Assembly (NCBI GenBank): GCA_030849805.1 | Contig: JASANZ010002236.1 | Location: 1 to 64,000 of the forward strand | Reading direction: 5' to 3' | Length of the DNA stretch: 64,000 nt | Source: Sergeia podlipaevii | Taxonomy: Eukaryota; Euglenozoa; Kinetoplastea; Trypanosomatida; Trypanosomatidae | Part shown: positions 9,920-19,495 of the stretch, one piece after another | Position numbering within the stretch: the stretch's first letter is position 1 | Layout: each line of letters starts with the position of its first letter | Position numbers and translations under genes: made by a program | The notes under the pieces: generated by a model | The model's input: only the letters and a program-made list of their open reading frames with translations | The model's database searches: none | What the model was told of the DNA's origin: nothing

Positions 9920-12900
9920 CTACTTGCGATCGTGGTACTTGCATGGGCGCGCGCGGCCACAGACCTTCCCGCTACGTTGCAGAACTGCCTCGCACTGCAT
10001 ATACGGCGCAGACGCAAAGCCACCGCTGCGGTGGAGTCTAGAGAGCTCCTGCTGCCGCTGCTGCTGTGGTGGTTGATGAGACTGGGAAGAAGTCGCCTGA
10101 GAAGAAACCCCCACATAACTCTGCTGCTCATATGGCGGCAAGGTGGCATCGCGTGAAAGGGCAGACGCCTCGCTCAGGACAGTGCCCACGGTGCTGGTGC
10201 CAGTCTGATGTTGCTGCTGCTCCTCTTCCTCCTCGCTACCTGTCACTACACGCGTAACGGTGGGCTCACGATGCGGTATACTACGGTCTACCGAAGAAAG
10301 AATAGCGGAGGGCCGCATGGCTGCACTCACCGAGTTTGCAGGAGTGCTCCCACCAAGCATAAGACCTCTCGCGGTAGCAGCACCACGTTCAGCTCCTGGA
10401 CTGCAACGAGTCACAGTGCGACGAATCTGCTCGTTGAGCTCCTCCTGCGCGCTCTCAAGGCCAGTGCGGCCCACCGTGGCGCCAGCCCACGACACCTTCA
10501 CAGGGAGTAACCCAGAGCTCGAAGAATTCAAGGCAAAGTCTGCTGTGAGAGAAGAAGCGCCACCAATCCTGCAACTCTGGCTCGCCCCTTTGCGACCAGA
10601 AATAAGAGAAAGGTACTGCTCATCCCCGCGCGGTAGAAGGCTGCGCAGATACGAAGACACCACCTGGACCCGCTGAGCGGCCACCTCGCCATGGGCTGCA
10701 ATCTGCCGACACACGTACAAGGCATCTGCGTAGCGGTGAGAAAGAATATAAAAACGCAGAAGCACATGCTCCTTCTGCTGCTGCACGTGTGGCTGGGGGA
10801 TGGTGTTGCTGCCGTCAAGACCCGCAACCACTGCCGCCCACAGCACCTCCTCGACGTCTCGTTCCTGCGGACTAGCGATAGTTAGATACCCCTGCAGCGG
10901 GCGTACTGAGTTACTCTGGAGAGCAGCGTAGGCAAGCGCCTGAGTGGCGAGACGCTCTAGCGTAGTCCCGCGGCACGCAGCGTACATCACCTCCACAGCG
11001 GCAGTACATCCAGACTGCAACGCCACATAGAGCAGTTTCAAGCCCGCCGAGACAGGCAGAGCGGAGTGGACCTGGGAGCCCTGTCCATAACGAGAAGAGC
11101 TGTGCCCACCACTGCCCCCGCTCACGAGTGTCGCAAGGGAAATGCCAATTAAATGAAATGCCACATCAAACGCCGCCACGTACACGAGCGCATTCAGCAG
11201 AGCGGGAAGAAGAGAAGAGACCGGGGGCATACCGAGGTGGTACGTAGCGGGACCAAGAGCAAAGATAAAGCAGCTGTCATCCTCTGCCGTAGTGCTCGAT
11301 GGATTGACACCTTGATCAGCTGTGTAGGCAGCGAAGCCCCACACCGCCAGTTCAGCGGGATGGTTAAATACTCGCAGAAACTCTGTGCGATACCGTAGCA
11401 ATGTATTGGCCACGACGCGATTTTCCGGTTGCTGCTGATGCTGCGCAGCCTCAAAATCAGAAGTGTGGTAAGAGCAGTACACCACCAAAAGGGCCAACGC
11501 CGTGGTCATACTTTCTGCCTCCGCTAAAACTTGTCTCAGCGTTGTTTTCTCATCTGCCCGTTTGCCTAGCTGAGCCAGCAGCACATCTACACAGAATGTA
11601 ACCTTGGTGGGCCACATACCCAGCTCGGCCACATCACCGCCGCCCGGAAGCACATTGAACCCTTCAGTGACCATTCTCTTGACCTCCTCCTGCGCCAAAA
11701 GCATGCGCTCACGAGCAGCAGGCAGCTGTAGCACTTGGAGAAGCGGCACATCCACCACTCCTGTTGATAAGGCACCCGTGCGTAGCAGCAGTAAATGCGT
11801 AGCAACCTGCATGTAGGACATCGAGACTAGCTTCAGCAAGCGATGAGGGGTACTTGTGGCCGCTGCGAGCGGCGACAGACCCGCCAGGACTGCGTGAGAA
11901 GACACTTCACTGCGGTATACAAGCGCATACACGTTCCGCTGCACCTCCAGCAACTTCGCTGCCAGTGCCTGCACATCTGCCTCCTCCTGCACGCACCCTA
12001 GCTGCTCGTTGATCTGAGCAAGAGTAGCCTCACAACTGCGGCAATGAGCAGCAAGCTCGGCCTCGGGGCCACACATCACCTGCCTGCACTGAGGAAGTGT
12101 CGTAGCGGGCACACCTAGCGCCGCGGCGGCCATGTTGCAGCTACCACGAGGTAATGTCGTCACATGCAAAGGGGCCCCGGCGCGGGTGCTCTGAGTAAGA
12201 AGATGGTACCTGCCGCTATCAAAGCGAAGGCCATAAACGTGCTCCCCAAACGGCACACTGAAACGTAAAGAGTCTCCGACCACGATGTTGTACGGTACGG
12301 CGGCAGCATCAGTACAACAAGAGCGGTGTAGGCGCATACAGCCGTAATGGAGATCGCAGTCTCTTGGAGACGTGGTGGTGTAGCAGTAGTAAAGAGATCC
12401 ACTGCGAGCGTCAGGGCAGATATGAATCGTTGCAAGTGTTGAGGTAGTGGTGCTGGCATCGTCACCAAGAACCGAAACATTCAGCTTTCCCGTGAACACA
12501 CACTGAGCCGTGGCGGGAGAACTGCAATTCAGCCACATAGCGCACACAGTACCATCCGCGTATACCACCCACAAGATCTCCTCTCCAGCCCACGTCACTT
12601 TGCATGGACTAGCACCACGCATTGCGGGCAGCGGCAGCTGGCACGTCAAGAGTTCTGTGAATTCAGCTAATACCTCCTCTGGAGTGCTCACGGCATGAGA
12701 AGACGCGTCAACTGGATACTTCACATCCGCTCGGTTTGCCTTATTCTTATCATTTGCCGCGCGGTTCTCATATCCGTATAACACCAAGGTGTTGCTTGCC
12801 AGAAGCACTGTCGTCTCTGGGTGTCCCACACGACCGGCAGCAAGGCAAACAATGGGGTCCTGTGATGGCAAAGAGATTGTTCGCACTTGCTTAACGTGCG

Positions 12901-13435
12901 GGGTGCACACCACAAGTAGATGCGGCTGTGGAGCCAGGACACACACACCGCCAGCTACTGAGTCTGCATATGGCGAAAGACACTGCATAGGAAACTGTCG
13001 CAGAGCTCGTACCGCAGCTCCAAGATTCTCACCAAGAGGGACGCGTGATGCGGCGTTTAGCAGCACCTCCGCCACCCGTTCGCGGCCGACAAAGAACACA
13101 ACCTTCTGGGTGTCCTCACTCACCTGATGAGGCCTACACTGATGAGACGCAGAGATTGGGCACACTAAGCACGCCGCAAGACCGACATCGGAAGCAGTAG
13201 CAGCAAGCGCATACTCCTCACGGCACTTTAAGGTGGCATCCACCACCAGCGCGCCGCCGTAGCCGTGAACAAGTAAAGAGGAATTCGTGGGCTTCGGAGG
13301 GTCCTCGGTAGGAACTGGCGTCTTGGTGGGGTGATCAGCGCCGTTCACGAATACGACAATGTGCCGGCCATACCGATTGCCACAAAAGGTAGCCTCGTCC
13401 ACAGGAAGGACAGTAATTCTCCGCTTGGAAAGCAT
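9920..13435 (-). CDS. Large hypothetical, possible beta-propeller plus alpha-solenoid, C-terminal Cys/His motif (1171 aa)
   Basis: The frame is open further upstream, but that part only encodes Phe/Leu runs from the pyrimidine tract. The ATG at 13435 (M-L-S-K-R-R) is therefore the likely start, giving 1171 residues. The first half (to about residue 470) is rich in short beta-strand-like hydrophobic segments, as in a WD-like propeller. Residues about 480-960 are helical, with features such as L-R-F-Y-I-L-S-H-R-Y-A-D-A-L. The next 180 residues are Ser/Gln-rich. The extreme C-terminus has C1148-x10-C1159-x5-C1165-x2-H1168, a possible zinc site. A propeller-solenoid layout occurs in nucleoporins, coat and IFT proteins, and a nucleoporin of the Nup133/155 kind is a possibility. 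This is shape reasoning only; I do not recognise the family. Confidence 0.72.
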   Translation of the reverse strand: MLSKRRITVLPVDEATFCGNRYGRHIVVFVNGADHPTKTPVPTEDPPKPTNSSLLVHGYGGALVVDATLKCREEYALAATASDVGLAACLVCPISASHQCRPHQVSEDTQKVVFFVGRERVAEVLLNAASRVPLGENLGAAVRALRQFPMQCLSPYADSVAGGVCVLAPQPHLLVVCTPHVKQVRTISLPSQDPIVCLAAGRVGHPETTVLLASNTLVLYGYENRAANDKNKANRADVKYPVDASSHAVSTPEEVLAEFTELLTCQLPLPAMRGASPCKVTWAGEEILWVVYADGTVCAMWLNCSSPATAQCVFTGKLNVSVLGDDASTTTSTLATIHICPDARSGSLYYCYTTTSPRDCDLHYGCMRLHRSCCTDAAAVPYNIVVGDSLRFSVPFGEHVYGLRFDSGRYHLLTQSTRAGAPLHVTTLPRGSCNMAAAALGVPATTLPQCRQVMCGPEAELAAHCRSCEATLAQINEQLGCVQEEADVQALAAKLLEVQRNVYALVYRSEVSSHAVLAGLSPLAAATSTPHRLLKLVSMSYMQVATHLLLLRTGALSTGVVDVPLLQVLQLPAARERMLLAQEEVKRMVTEGFNVLPGGGDVAELGMWPTKVTFCVDVLLAQLGKRADEKTTLRQVLAEAESMTTALALLVVYCSYHTSDFEAAQHQQQPENRVVANTLLRYRTEFLRVFNHPAELAVWGFAAYTADQGVNPSSTTAEDDSCFIFALGPATYHLGMPPVSSLLPALLNALVYVAAFDVAFHLIGISLATLVSGGSGGHSSSRYGQGSQVHSALPVSAGLKLLYVALQSGCTAAVEVMYAACRGTTLERLATQALAYAALQSNSVRPLQGYLTIASPQERDVEEVLWAAVVAGLDGSNTIPQPHVQQQKEHVLLRFYILSHRYADALYVCRQIAAHGEVAAQRVQVVSSYLRSLLPRGDEQYLSLISGRKGASQSCRIGGASSLTADFALNSSSSGLLPVKVSWAGATVGRTGLESAQEELNEQIRRTVTRCSPGAERGAATARGLMLGGSTPANSVSAAMRPSAILSSVDRSIPHREPTVTRVVTGSEEEEEQQQHQTGTSTVGTVLSEASALSRDATLPPYEQQSYVGVSSQATSSQSHQPPQQQRQQELSRLHRSGGFASAPYMQCEAVLQRSGKVCGRARPCKYHDRK

Positions 13436-15634
13436 TCCTAAGTGTAGCACTAAAAAAAAAAACTGAAACACACACAAAAAAAATATATGACTCAGCCCTC
13501 CTATATGGAACTGCAAAAAAAAAAAAAACATAAAGCACAAAAAGAAAAGAGAAAAAAAGAAAAAAATGGCGAGCATGTCGAAGCTATACAAATGTTAAAG
13601 GAAAACAGTTATCATCGCATCTAACTTAAAGAGAAAAAAAAAACATAGATGAGTACATTCACACCATACTGTCCCAAAGCGCCACTTTAATCTCTGTAGA
13701 TTGTCCTTTTGTTTTCAATTTTCACCCTGTCTATTCTGTTAGGTAAAGTGCCACAGAGGTGCCACGGCTCTTGACAACAATATCATTAGATAGATACATA
13801 CAAAAAAAAAATATAACCCAAGTATCAGTACATACAAAGAAAGATTGAAACTAAAATAGCAGCTATCTTCCATCGCTGTCAGAAAGTTTTCCACCACATC
13901 CCACTTTCTTCCTGCACGTATGCACAATGTTTCTTAACAGATATATACCTGTCATAAACTTTTACTCCTTGTTGCGTTTTGTTCTGTTGTTGTTGTTGTT
14001 GTTGTTTTTTTTCAAAATAAAATTTCTCATTGGCGTGCCACAGGTCCCACATTTGTTCATTATTTTTCCCTCGAATTTTTTTTTCATTTATTGGACGCTG
14101 CCACATCAATTGTCTCTCCACCCTGCTTTTTTTATTGGCTTGATATTGCTTTTCAGCGTTGAATCACAAGCGCACCCTTACGTTCCAAAAAAGAAGAATA
14201 GAAACAAATATAAGGAATAAAAATAGTGCAAATTTGTTCTGAAAGGAAGGTGAAGGAAAGGGCCACGCGGTAGTGTTTTGTGACCAATTGGTATTCATCG
14301 TGTGATACCGCCGGGAAGGATTAACAACCAAAACAAAACATCACGAAAACCCAAAAAAAAAAAAAGAGTAAAAGAAAGAGATACAAAATGATCTCAAAGC
14401 AAACAAAAAAAAAACTTTGCATGTATCGTTGCTTAACACACACAAAAAAAAAACCGTTTTCAGATATAAAAAGAAAAGGATTCAATTAAATACAAAAGAA
14501 ACTCTATGACTACAGGCGCAAAACATATATATATATATTATCGTTTCCACGATTTATGTATAAGTGCTAATACCAAACAATTTCTTGCTCATATTCCTCT
14601 CACCTTTTCGCATGTTTAATAAGTAAGTAAGTAAAACAAAAGAAAATCACAATTCGCTAGCATGGTGTCAACGCAAAAAAAAAGGAAGATGAATAAAGGG
14701 AAAAAAAAGGAGAAAAGGCAGCGAAGCGAACAAGCAACGCAGCCACAACTCCTTTTCTTTTAATCCCCCCGCTACTACTCTCCTCTCTCTCTCTGTTACT
14801 CTTCATTGCCTTTCAGTGCTCCTATAGAATTGTAACCATATTCCTGAGGGAAAGGCTAACACAGAAATTCACGCATACGAAAAAAAAATAGCATATGTGC
14901 ATATAAATATATATATATAACAAATACACTCAAAAAAATTAAAAAAAAATAGGATATGCAGACACAAAAAAAAGAATTCGACAGCGCTAAGCAAAAGGAC
15001 GGGAATAGCAAACATGTCTTTCTCTTGACTCATATTCGCTTGTGTGCTTGCTTCTTCGTTTTCACTGTACGCCGAACAGCAATCTCTAGTTAGGACTTGC
15101 TTGTATCCACGTACGTAGGCTGATCTGCGTGCACATGTGTTCTGAGTGCATGGAAGAAATAAGCATATTGCAAAAAGCATCAGTGTCAATTCATGTGTGA
15201 GGGAGTGAACACAACACATCTTGGTGCCACCCACTGTATATAATCGCATAAACCATTAACATCATTTTATATATAAAAAAAAAAAAAAAACAGCGCAACC
15301 GAATTCCATTTCCAATTTAAAGGAGAAACAAAGATAAATCACAGGAAAAATAGAAAAAATAAATGCTTCATGTTTTTTTTTTCGCTGTTGCATCTAAACA
15401 TACACTCAAAAGAAGAAATAGAGTGGAACTATTTTATTTTGTTCTCCTCAATTTAATCTATGCTAAACAACCAAACTTCCAAGCCTTAAAAAAAAAAAAA
15501 AAAAAGAAGAGGAGAGGGAGAAAAATTACCATAAAAAGTCGTGCCCATCTGGTAATGCATAAAGCCTTTCATATTCGCCCCTCGTCATTTGCTACCTCTA
15601 ATATGGGAAGCGCCTGACCATCTCATACTGCACT
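13436..15634. other. Long spacer (2.2 kb), homopolymer-rich, no gene recognised
   Basis: Purine tracts on the plus strand (13450-13570, 14353-14412, 14690-14716, 15273-15290, 15486-15510) give repeated pyrimidine tracts on the transcribed strand. The one ending near 13450 is close to the start at 13435 and is a good splice-acceptor tract. A TTG repeat lies at 13984-14005 and a TA repeat at about 14526-14539. Several separated tracts could mean alternative processing or a non-coding transcript, but I cannot support a gene. Confidence 0.45.
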
Positions 15635-18600
15635 TTAGATACTGATGGTCTGGGAGTGGGCAACCTTCATCTCGGGCCACGTCGTGAAGGACGTCACAAC
15701 GTGAACGTACTGCTGCTGCTCAAACAGGTCCCAAAGGTTCTGGTAGTAATCGGAGTACGGATTGCCACTGTTGCCACCAGGAATCGCATAGTACACGTGG
15801 CCCGTGTTGTTCCACAGATCGTACAGCTGGCGCATGCTGCTGGCTTGCTGGGAGAGCATGTTGCCGACAATTCCTCCATCAGACACTGCGAGAGAGGACA
15901 CGTCGCCGGCCTTGGACATTATGCGCTGAAATACAGGGCTCAGAAAGCTGTCAGAGAGCATCTCGTGCACGCCCTCAAGCTGGTTGATGTCCTTACCCCA
16001 CTCCTCTTTGAACTGGCGGTTGGTCGCCTGCTGCTTGAACATGGCCACAGCGAAGTCAAAGCACGAAGCAGAATCGAAGGTCGTACGGCCCAGGGCGGTA
16101 GCGCAATCCTTCAGCATGAGCGGTGTAGCGCTGCTGCTGAGCATAGTCTGGATGTAGCGGTTGCGGGGTTCCCAGTACTCAAGCTTCATTGCCTTAATGG
16201 CATCCTGCGGCACCACGCACATGCGCTGCATCCAACGCCAGTAGAACGCGATCTCAACGTTGCCAATCGACGCCATCGAGTTCCAGTTGAGCAGGCGCTT
16301 GGACCAGTACCGGGCGTTATCGTCGTCGGCAATTGCTTTCTGAAAGTCTGCGCTTTCCACGAGAGGTCGGAAATCCATCGCCCAGATATTGCTGCGGTCG
16401 TCCATCTGGATTTCCATGTGCACGGACTGCAGCTCGAGCTCGTTGCGGTGGGCATCGAGCAACTCCTGTAGGCGAGCGCCGCGGAACTTCCAGCCGTAGT
16501 CAGCGCCAAAGAAGTACGGATAGCCGTCGGGCAGAATCTTCTGGTTGGCGGCAGAGATGTAGGCGATGGTGCCGTCAAAAGGCATGGAAACATGCGGGTT
16601 AGAGTTGGGTGGGATGCGCTCATCTGGGATGGTGGCGGGATTGGTAGAAGCATAGGTTCTCCAACTCTTGGTGCCCTCGTACACCGATGGGAGCAAAGAG
16701 ACGTAAGGATCAAGATTAGGCGGCTTATTGGCATCCGGAGAGGCATAGTAAGTCTCAAGACAGTCCTCCAATGGGGTCACACCGTCAGTAAGAATCGAAC
16801 AAACTGCTTCGAGCACCTTAACGCAGTCAAAGCCGCATGAGGGGTACTTGCCAGTATGACCTGAGGGACGGAGTGGATGCTTGCCAGTGACAGCGTACGC
16901 AATGTTGCCATGCACATCAGCAATGGGGATCGAGAAGCCTGGCGCCTGGAGCAAAAGCAGACTGTTCATCAACTTCTCAGCGGTGTCGGTACGAGGATCT
17001 GACATGGCAAGAAGAGCACCGATGCTGGTGTCATCGGTCTGACGCAGAGGTGTAGCGTAGAGAGCCACATCAAGAGACTTGGGGAAGCCAAACATGTCAG
17101 TGACGATGGGGCCGAATACTGTGTCATCAACGTCCATCACAATGTCCTCTTGGCCCTTCACTTTGATGCGCTCACGGCGCGCCACGTAGACGCGAAGCTC
17201 ATTGTCGTAGTAGTACGTCCGGGGAGGGACACCAAAAAGGCTCTGCGGGGGGAGAATGAAAAAATCCTCAAGGTCAGTCTTGCTCATGGTGATGCCCCAT
17301 GCAATGTGCGTGGTTCTACCAATGTGAACACCAGGGAGGCCAATCATGGCCACGCCAGCAGCATCGAACTGAATACCATCATCGGTAGGGAAGCTGAGGT
17401 GGACGTAGTACCAGATAGACGGAAGGTTCGTGGTCAAGTGAGGATCAGATGCAGCCATGGCTTTGCCAGTGGCATCGCGTGTCGCCCAGGCGTTACTCGC
17501 GTCAAGATACTTGAACGCGAAGACGTTGCTGTCGCGGAGAGTAAAAAAATGCTCCTGCATGACATCAGCCACGGCATCACCCACCACCTGCTGGGAAGAA
17601 AAGTCCATCGTAGCAAATGTATCTTTCACTAAAACAGGATCTTCAGGCGAAGTTGCCGTAGTGGAGGTAGAGGCCGCCTTCGGAGCTGCGGTCGTCGTGG
17701 GTGGAACAGGGCCGTGGCCGTTCTGCATAAAAACGCGGAAGTAAGAAAAGAGCAGGTCATACACGCCGCCTTCAAGTATGCTGTTGGTGCGCTGGGCAGC
17801 AATATTAGGTTCCAAGGCTTTGGCAATTTCCTCGGGAGTGAGACTGGGAGAATCAAGATCCATGAGGTGAAGCATCTGATCTTGGTTCATAATGGTATGA
17901 TCCACATCGGTAAAGTTAGGAAAGAGATTCTCCGTCTGGCTGTAGGTCCTGTTGGTTTTGGTCCACACGGCAAAGCGGTCGCCTTCGTTGGCAACGTTAG
18001 AGCTCATCTGCCACTGGAAGAGGCGGGCAGTGAGACACATGTCGTTGGCAGTGAAGGGCTCGGGATCACGGAAGCGGAGAGCGGTGGTGCTCATAAAGAA
18101 GAACTCGACAGGACGCTTGCTGCACCGCTCCATGTACAGGTTGACACCTTCAGCAAAAGCTTCGAGTAAGTCACGCTCTTCGGGGCTGCTTTTGTCACAC
18201 AGTGCGTAGGCAGCATCGCGGACATTTAGCGTGCGGATAGAGGTATCAGTCGACACGCCAGACTTGCCAACGGCGCTGGAGAGCTCGCCCTTGGCTGTAA
18301 GGCGGTGGAACTCAAGCTGAAACAGGCGGTCCTGAGCAGAAGCAAAGCCCTGGCCAAAGAACGCGTCGCGGCGGGAACTGGCCTTGATGTGCGTGAGACC
18401 GTTTTCATCGCGGACGATGTCAACAGGCCCCGTGAGGGCCTGTACACCCATGTAGTTCTTGTTCAGGGGCGGGAGCTGCTGGCTGAGACTGTAGAAGCTG
18501 AAGCCAGTGATGCACAGAATAAGCAGAAGCAAAAAGATGATTAGCGGTAAGACGCCATAAAGACAAACACGAAGGCAGCCTCGGATGCGAGTAGCGCCGT

Positions 18601-19003
18601 AGCAGCACATACCGTAGTTCTTGAGGCCCATGGCGCACAGCGCAACAAAAAGAATCACAACAATCACAGTTACAAAGCAGAGAACGCCAAGGACAACTGG
18701 CGTGATACCAAAAGCGGCGAAGAGGGTAAAGTTCTTGAACGGCTTGTTTGACACGGAGGCGAGGCAGGAAGCACCGGCGGCGATGCTGATGAGGGAGGTC
18801 ACCAGAATCATAAAGAGAAGGGCGAGGGCGATGATGTTGCACACACGATCAGTCGTCGACACAACTGGCGTGAGTTCATTCTTGGCGGTTCCTTCCTTGT
18901 GTCGGGGACTGTCCAGGTCGTCCTCAAGGACATAGCTGGGCTCGCACTCTGCAGTGCCATGTTCGTGGCTGCATTTGCTGATTGAGTCCTCGTCGGGTCT
19001 CAT
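15635..19003 (-). CDS. Membrane-anchored penicillin-acylase-like Ntn hydrolase (peptidase family S45)
   Basis: Chosen start is the ATG at 19003 (M-R-P-D-E-D); upstream codons are Phe-rich pyrimidine-tract translation. The product is 1122 aa. Three hydrophobic spans lie at about residues 55-80, 93-126 and 143-172. The S45 fold follows: G-P-V-D-I-V-R-D-E-N-G at 192-202 and F-G-Q-G-F-A-S-A-Q-D-R-L at 216-227 of the alpha chain. Two S-N motifs (Ser492, Ser503) precede A-S-D-P-H-L at 518-523, one of which must be the self-cleavage nucleophile. I-A-W-G-I-T follows at 567-572, G-N-I-A-Y at 699-703 and A-A-N (Asn820), the probable oxyanion Asn. The family hydrolyses amide bonds of acylated substrates such as beta-lactams and acyl-homoserine lactones; the natural substrate here is unknown. 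The active domain should face the lumen or exterior, an inference from topology. Confidence 0.88.
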   Translation of the reverse strand: MRPDEDSISKCSHEHGTAECEPSYVLEDDLDSPRHKEGTAKNELTPVVSTTDRVCNIIALALLFMILVTSLISIAAGASCLASVSNKPFKNFTLFAAFGITPVVLGVLCFVTVIVVILFVALCAMGLKNYGMCCYGATRIRGCLRVCLYGVLPLIIFLLLLILCITGFSFYSLSQQLPPLNKNYMGVQALTGPVDIVRDENGLTHIKASSRRDAFFGQGFASAQDRLFQLEFHRLTAKGELSSAVGKSGVSTDTSIRTLNVRDAAYALCDKSSPEERDLLEAFAEGVNLYMERCSKRPVEFFFMSTTALRFRDPEPFTANDMCLTARLFQWQMSSNVANEGDRFAVWTKTNRTYSQTENLFPNFTDVDHTIMNQDQMLHLMDLDSPSLTPEEIAKALEPNIAAQRTNSILEGGVYDLLFSYFRVFMQNGHGPVPPTTTAAPKAASTSTTATSPEDPVLVKDTFATMDFSSQQVVGDAVADVMQEHFFTLRDSNVFAFKYLDASNAWATRDATGKAMAASDPHLTTNLPSIWYYVHLSFPTDDGIQFDAAGVAMIGLPGVHIGRTTHIAWGITMSKTDLEDFFILPPQSLFGVPPRTYYYDNELRVYVARRERIKVKGQEDIVMDVDDTVFGPIVTDMFGFPKSLDVALYATPLRQTDDTSIGALLAMSDPRTDTAEKLMNSLLLLQAPGFSIPIADVHGNIAYAVTGKHPLRPSGHTGKYPSCGFDCVKVLEAVCSILTDGVTPLEDCLETYYASPDANKPPNLDPYVSLLPSVYEGTKSWRTYASTNPATIPDERIPPNSNPHVSMPFDGTIAYISAANQKILPDGYPYFFGADYGWKFRGARLQELLDAHRNELELQSVHMEIQMDDRSNIWAMDFRPLVESADFQKAIADDDNARYWSKRLLNWNSMASIGNVEIAFYWRWMQRMCVVPQDAIKAMKLEYWEPRNRYIQTMLSSSATPLMLKDCATALGRTTFDSASCFDFAVAMFKQQATNRQFKEEWGKDINQLEGVHEMLSDSFLSPVFQRIMSKAGDVSSLAVSDGGIVGNMLSQQASSMRQLYDLWNNTGHVYYAIPGGNSGNPYSDYYQNLWDLFEQQQYVHVVTSFTTWPEMKVAHSQTISI

Positions 19004-19495
19004 GGTTGTGGTTGTTTGCTCTCCTTGGAAGATAAACAAAAAGAAGCACGGGCCAGAAGGGGGTGGTAATGTGTAAAATGAAAAAAAAAAGTAAAAGAAG
19101 AAAGGGGGGAAGGTAAGATACAAAAAACAAAAATGTTTTTTTTTTTTTTAAGATAAACAAAAAGCGCTTGGGAAATAAGGAATCTTTGGTGTCTAGCAAT
19201 AAGCTTACTACAACAATAATCACAACAAATATATAAGTGCGCACAATAATAAAAAAAAGGAGGGGGGAGTTGCAGGAAAGATAATGCAGAGTCGGATAAA
19301 TGAACTCAGTCTCAAGTGAGGAGATGGGAGGAACAAAGACTGTATTTGTTTGAGCATTAACGCACAAGATAATCTGACAGAGTGGAGAGAAAGGCGTACA
19401 TGAATCAGCACTTGTAGCGCAAGTGAGAGCAATTTGATGTGTATTCTCTTTCTTGGAGAGAAAAATATTATTAAGAAAGAAAGCAACAATTTAAG
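19004..19495. other. Spacer with splice-tract candidate for the S45 hydrolase
   Basis: A long plus-strand purine stretch at about 19079-19113 is a pyrimidine tract on the transcribed strand about 80-110 nt before the ATG at 19003 and is the obvious trans-splicing tract. Further T/A runs lie at 19136-19150 and 19250-19268. Nothing else seen. Confidence 0.5.

Noticed and set aside
13436..13591. N-terminal extension of the 1171-aa protein
   Set aside because: The added codons encode mainly Phe and Leu from the pyrimidine tract, which should lie upstream of the splice acceptor. The ATG at 13435 is used instead. The same reasoning applies at 19003 and 30165.
14869..15249. Possible 126-residue minus-strand gene in the 2.2 kb spacer
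   Set aside because: It begins with a plausible stretch but ends in a long Phe/Ile/Tyr run from homopolymer tracts and has no known motif or conserved look. Not enough support.
15656..16471. Long plus-strand open frame of 271 codons
   Set aside because: It is antisense to the well-supported S45 hydrolase and has no family resemblance; codon bias of the true gene creates it.
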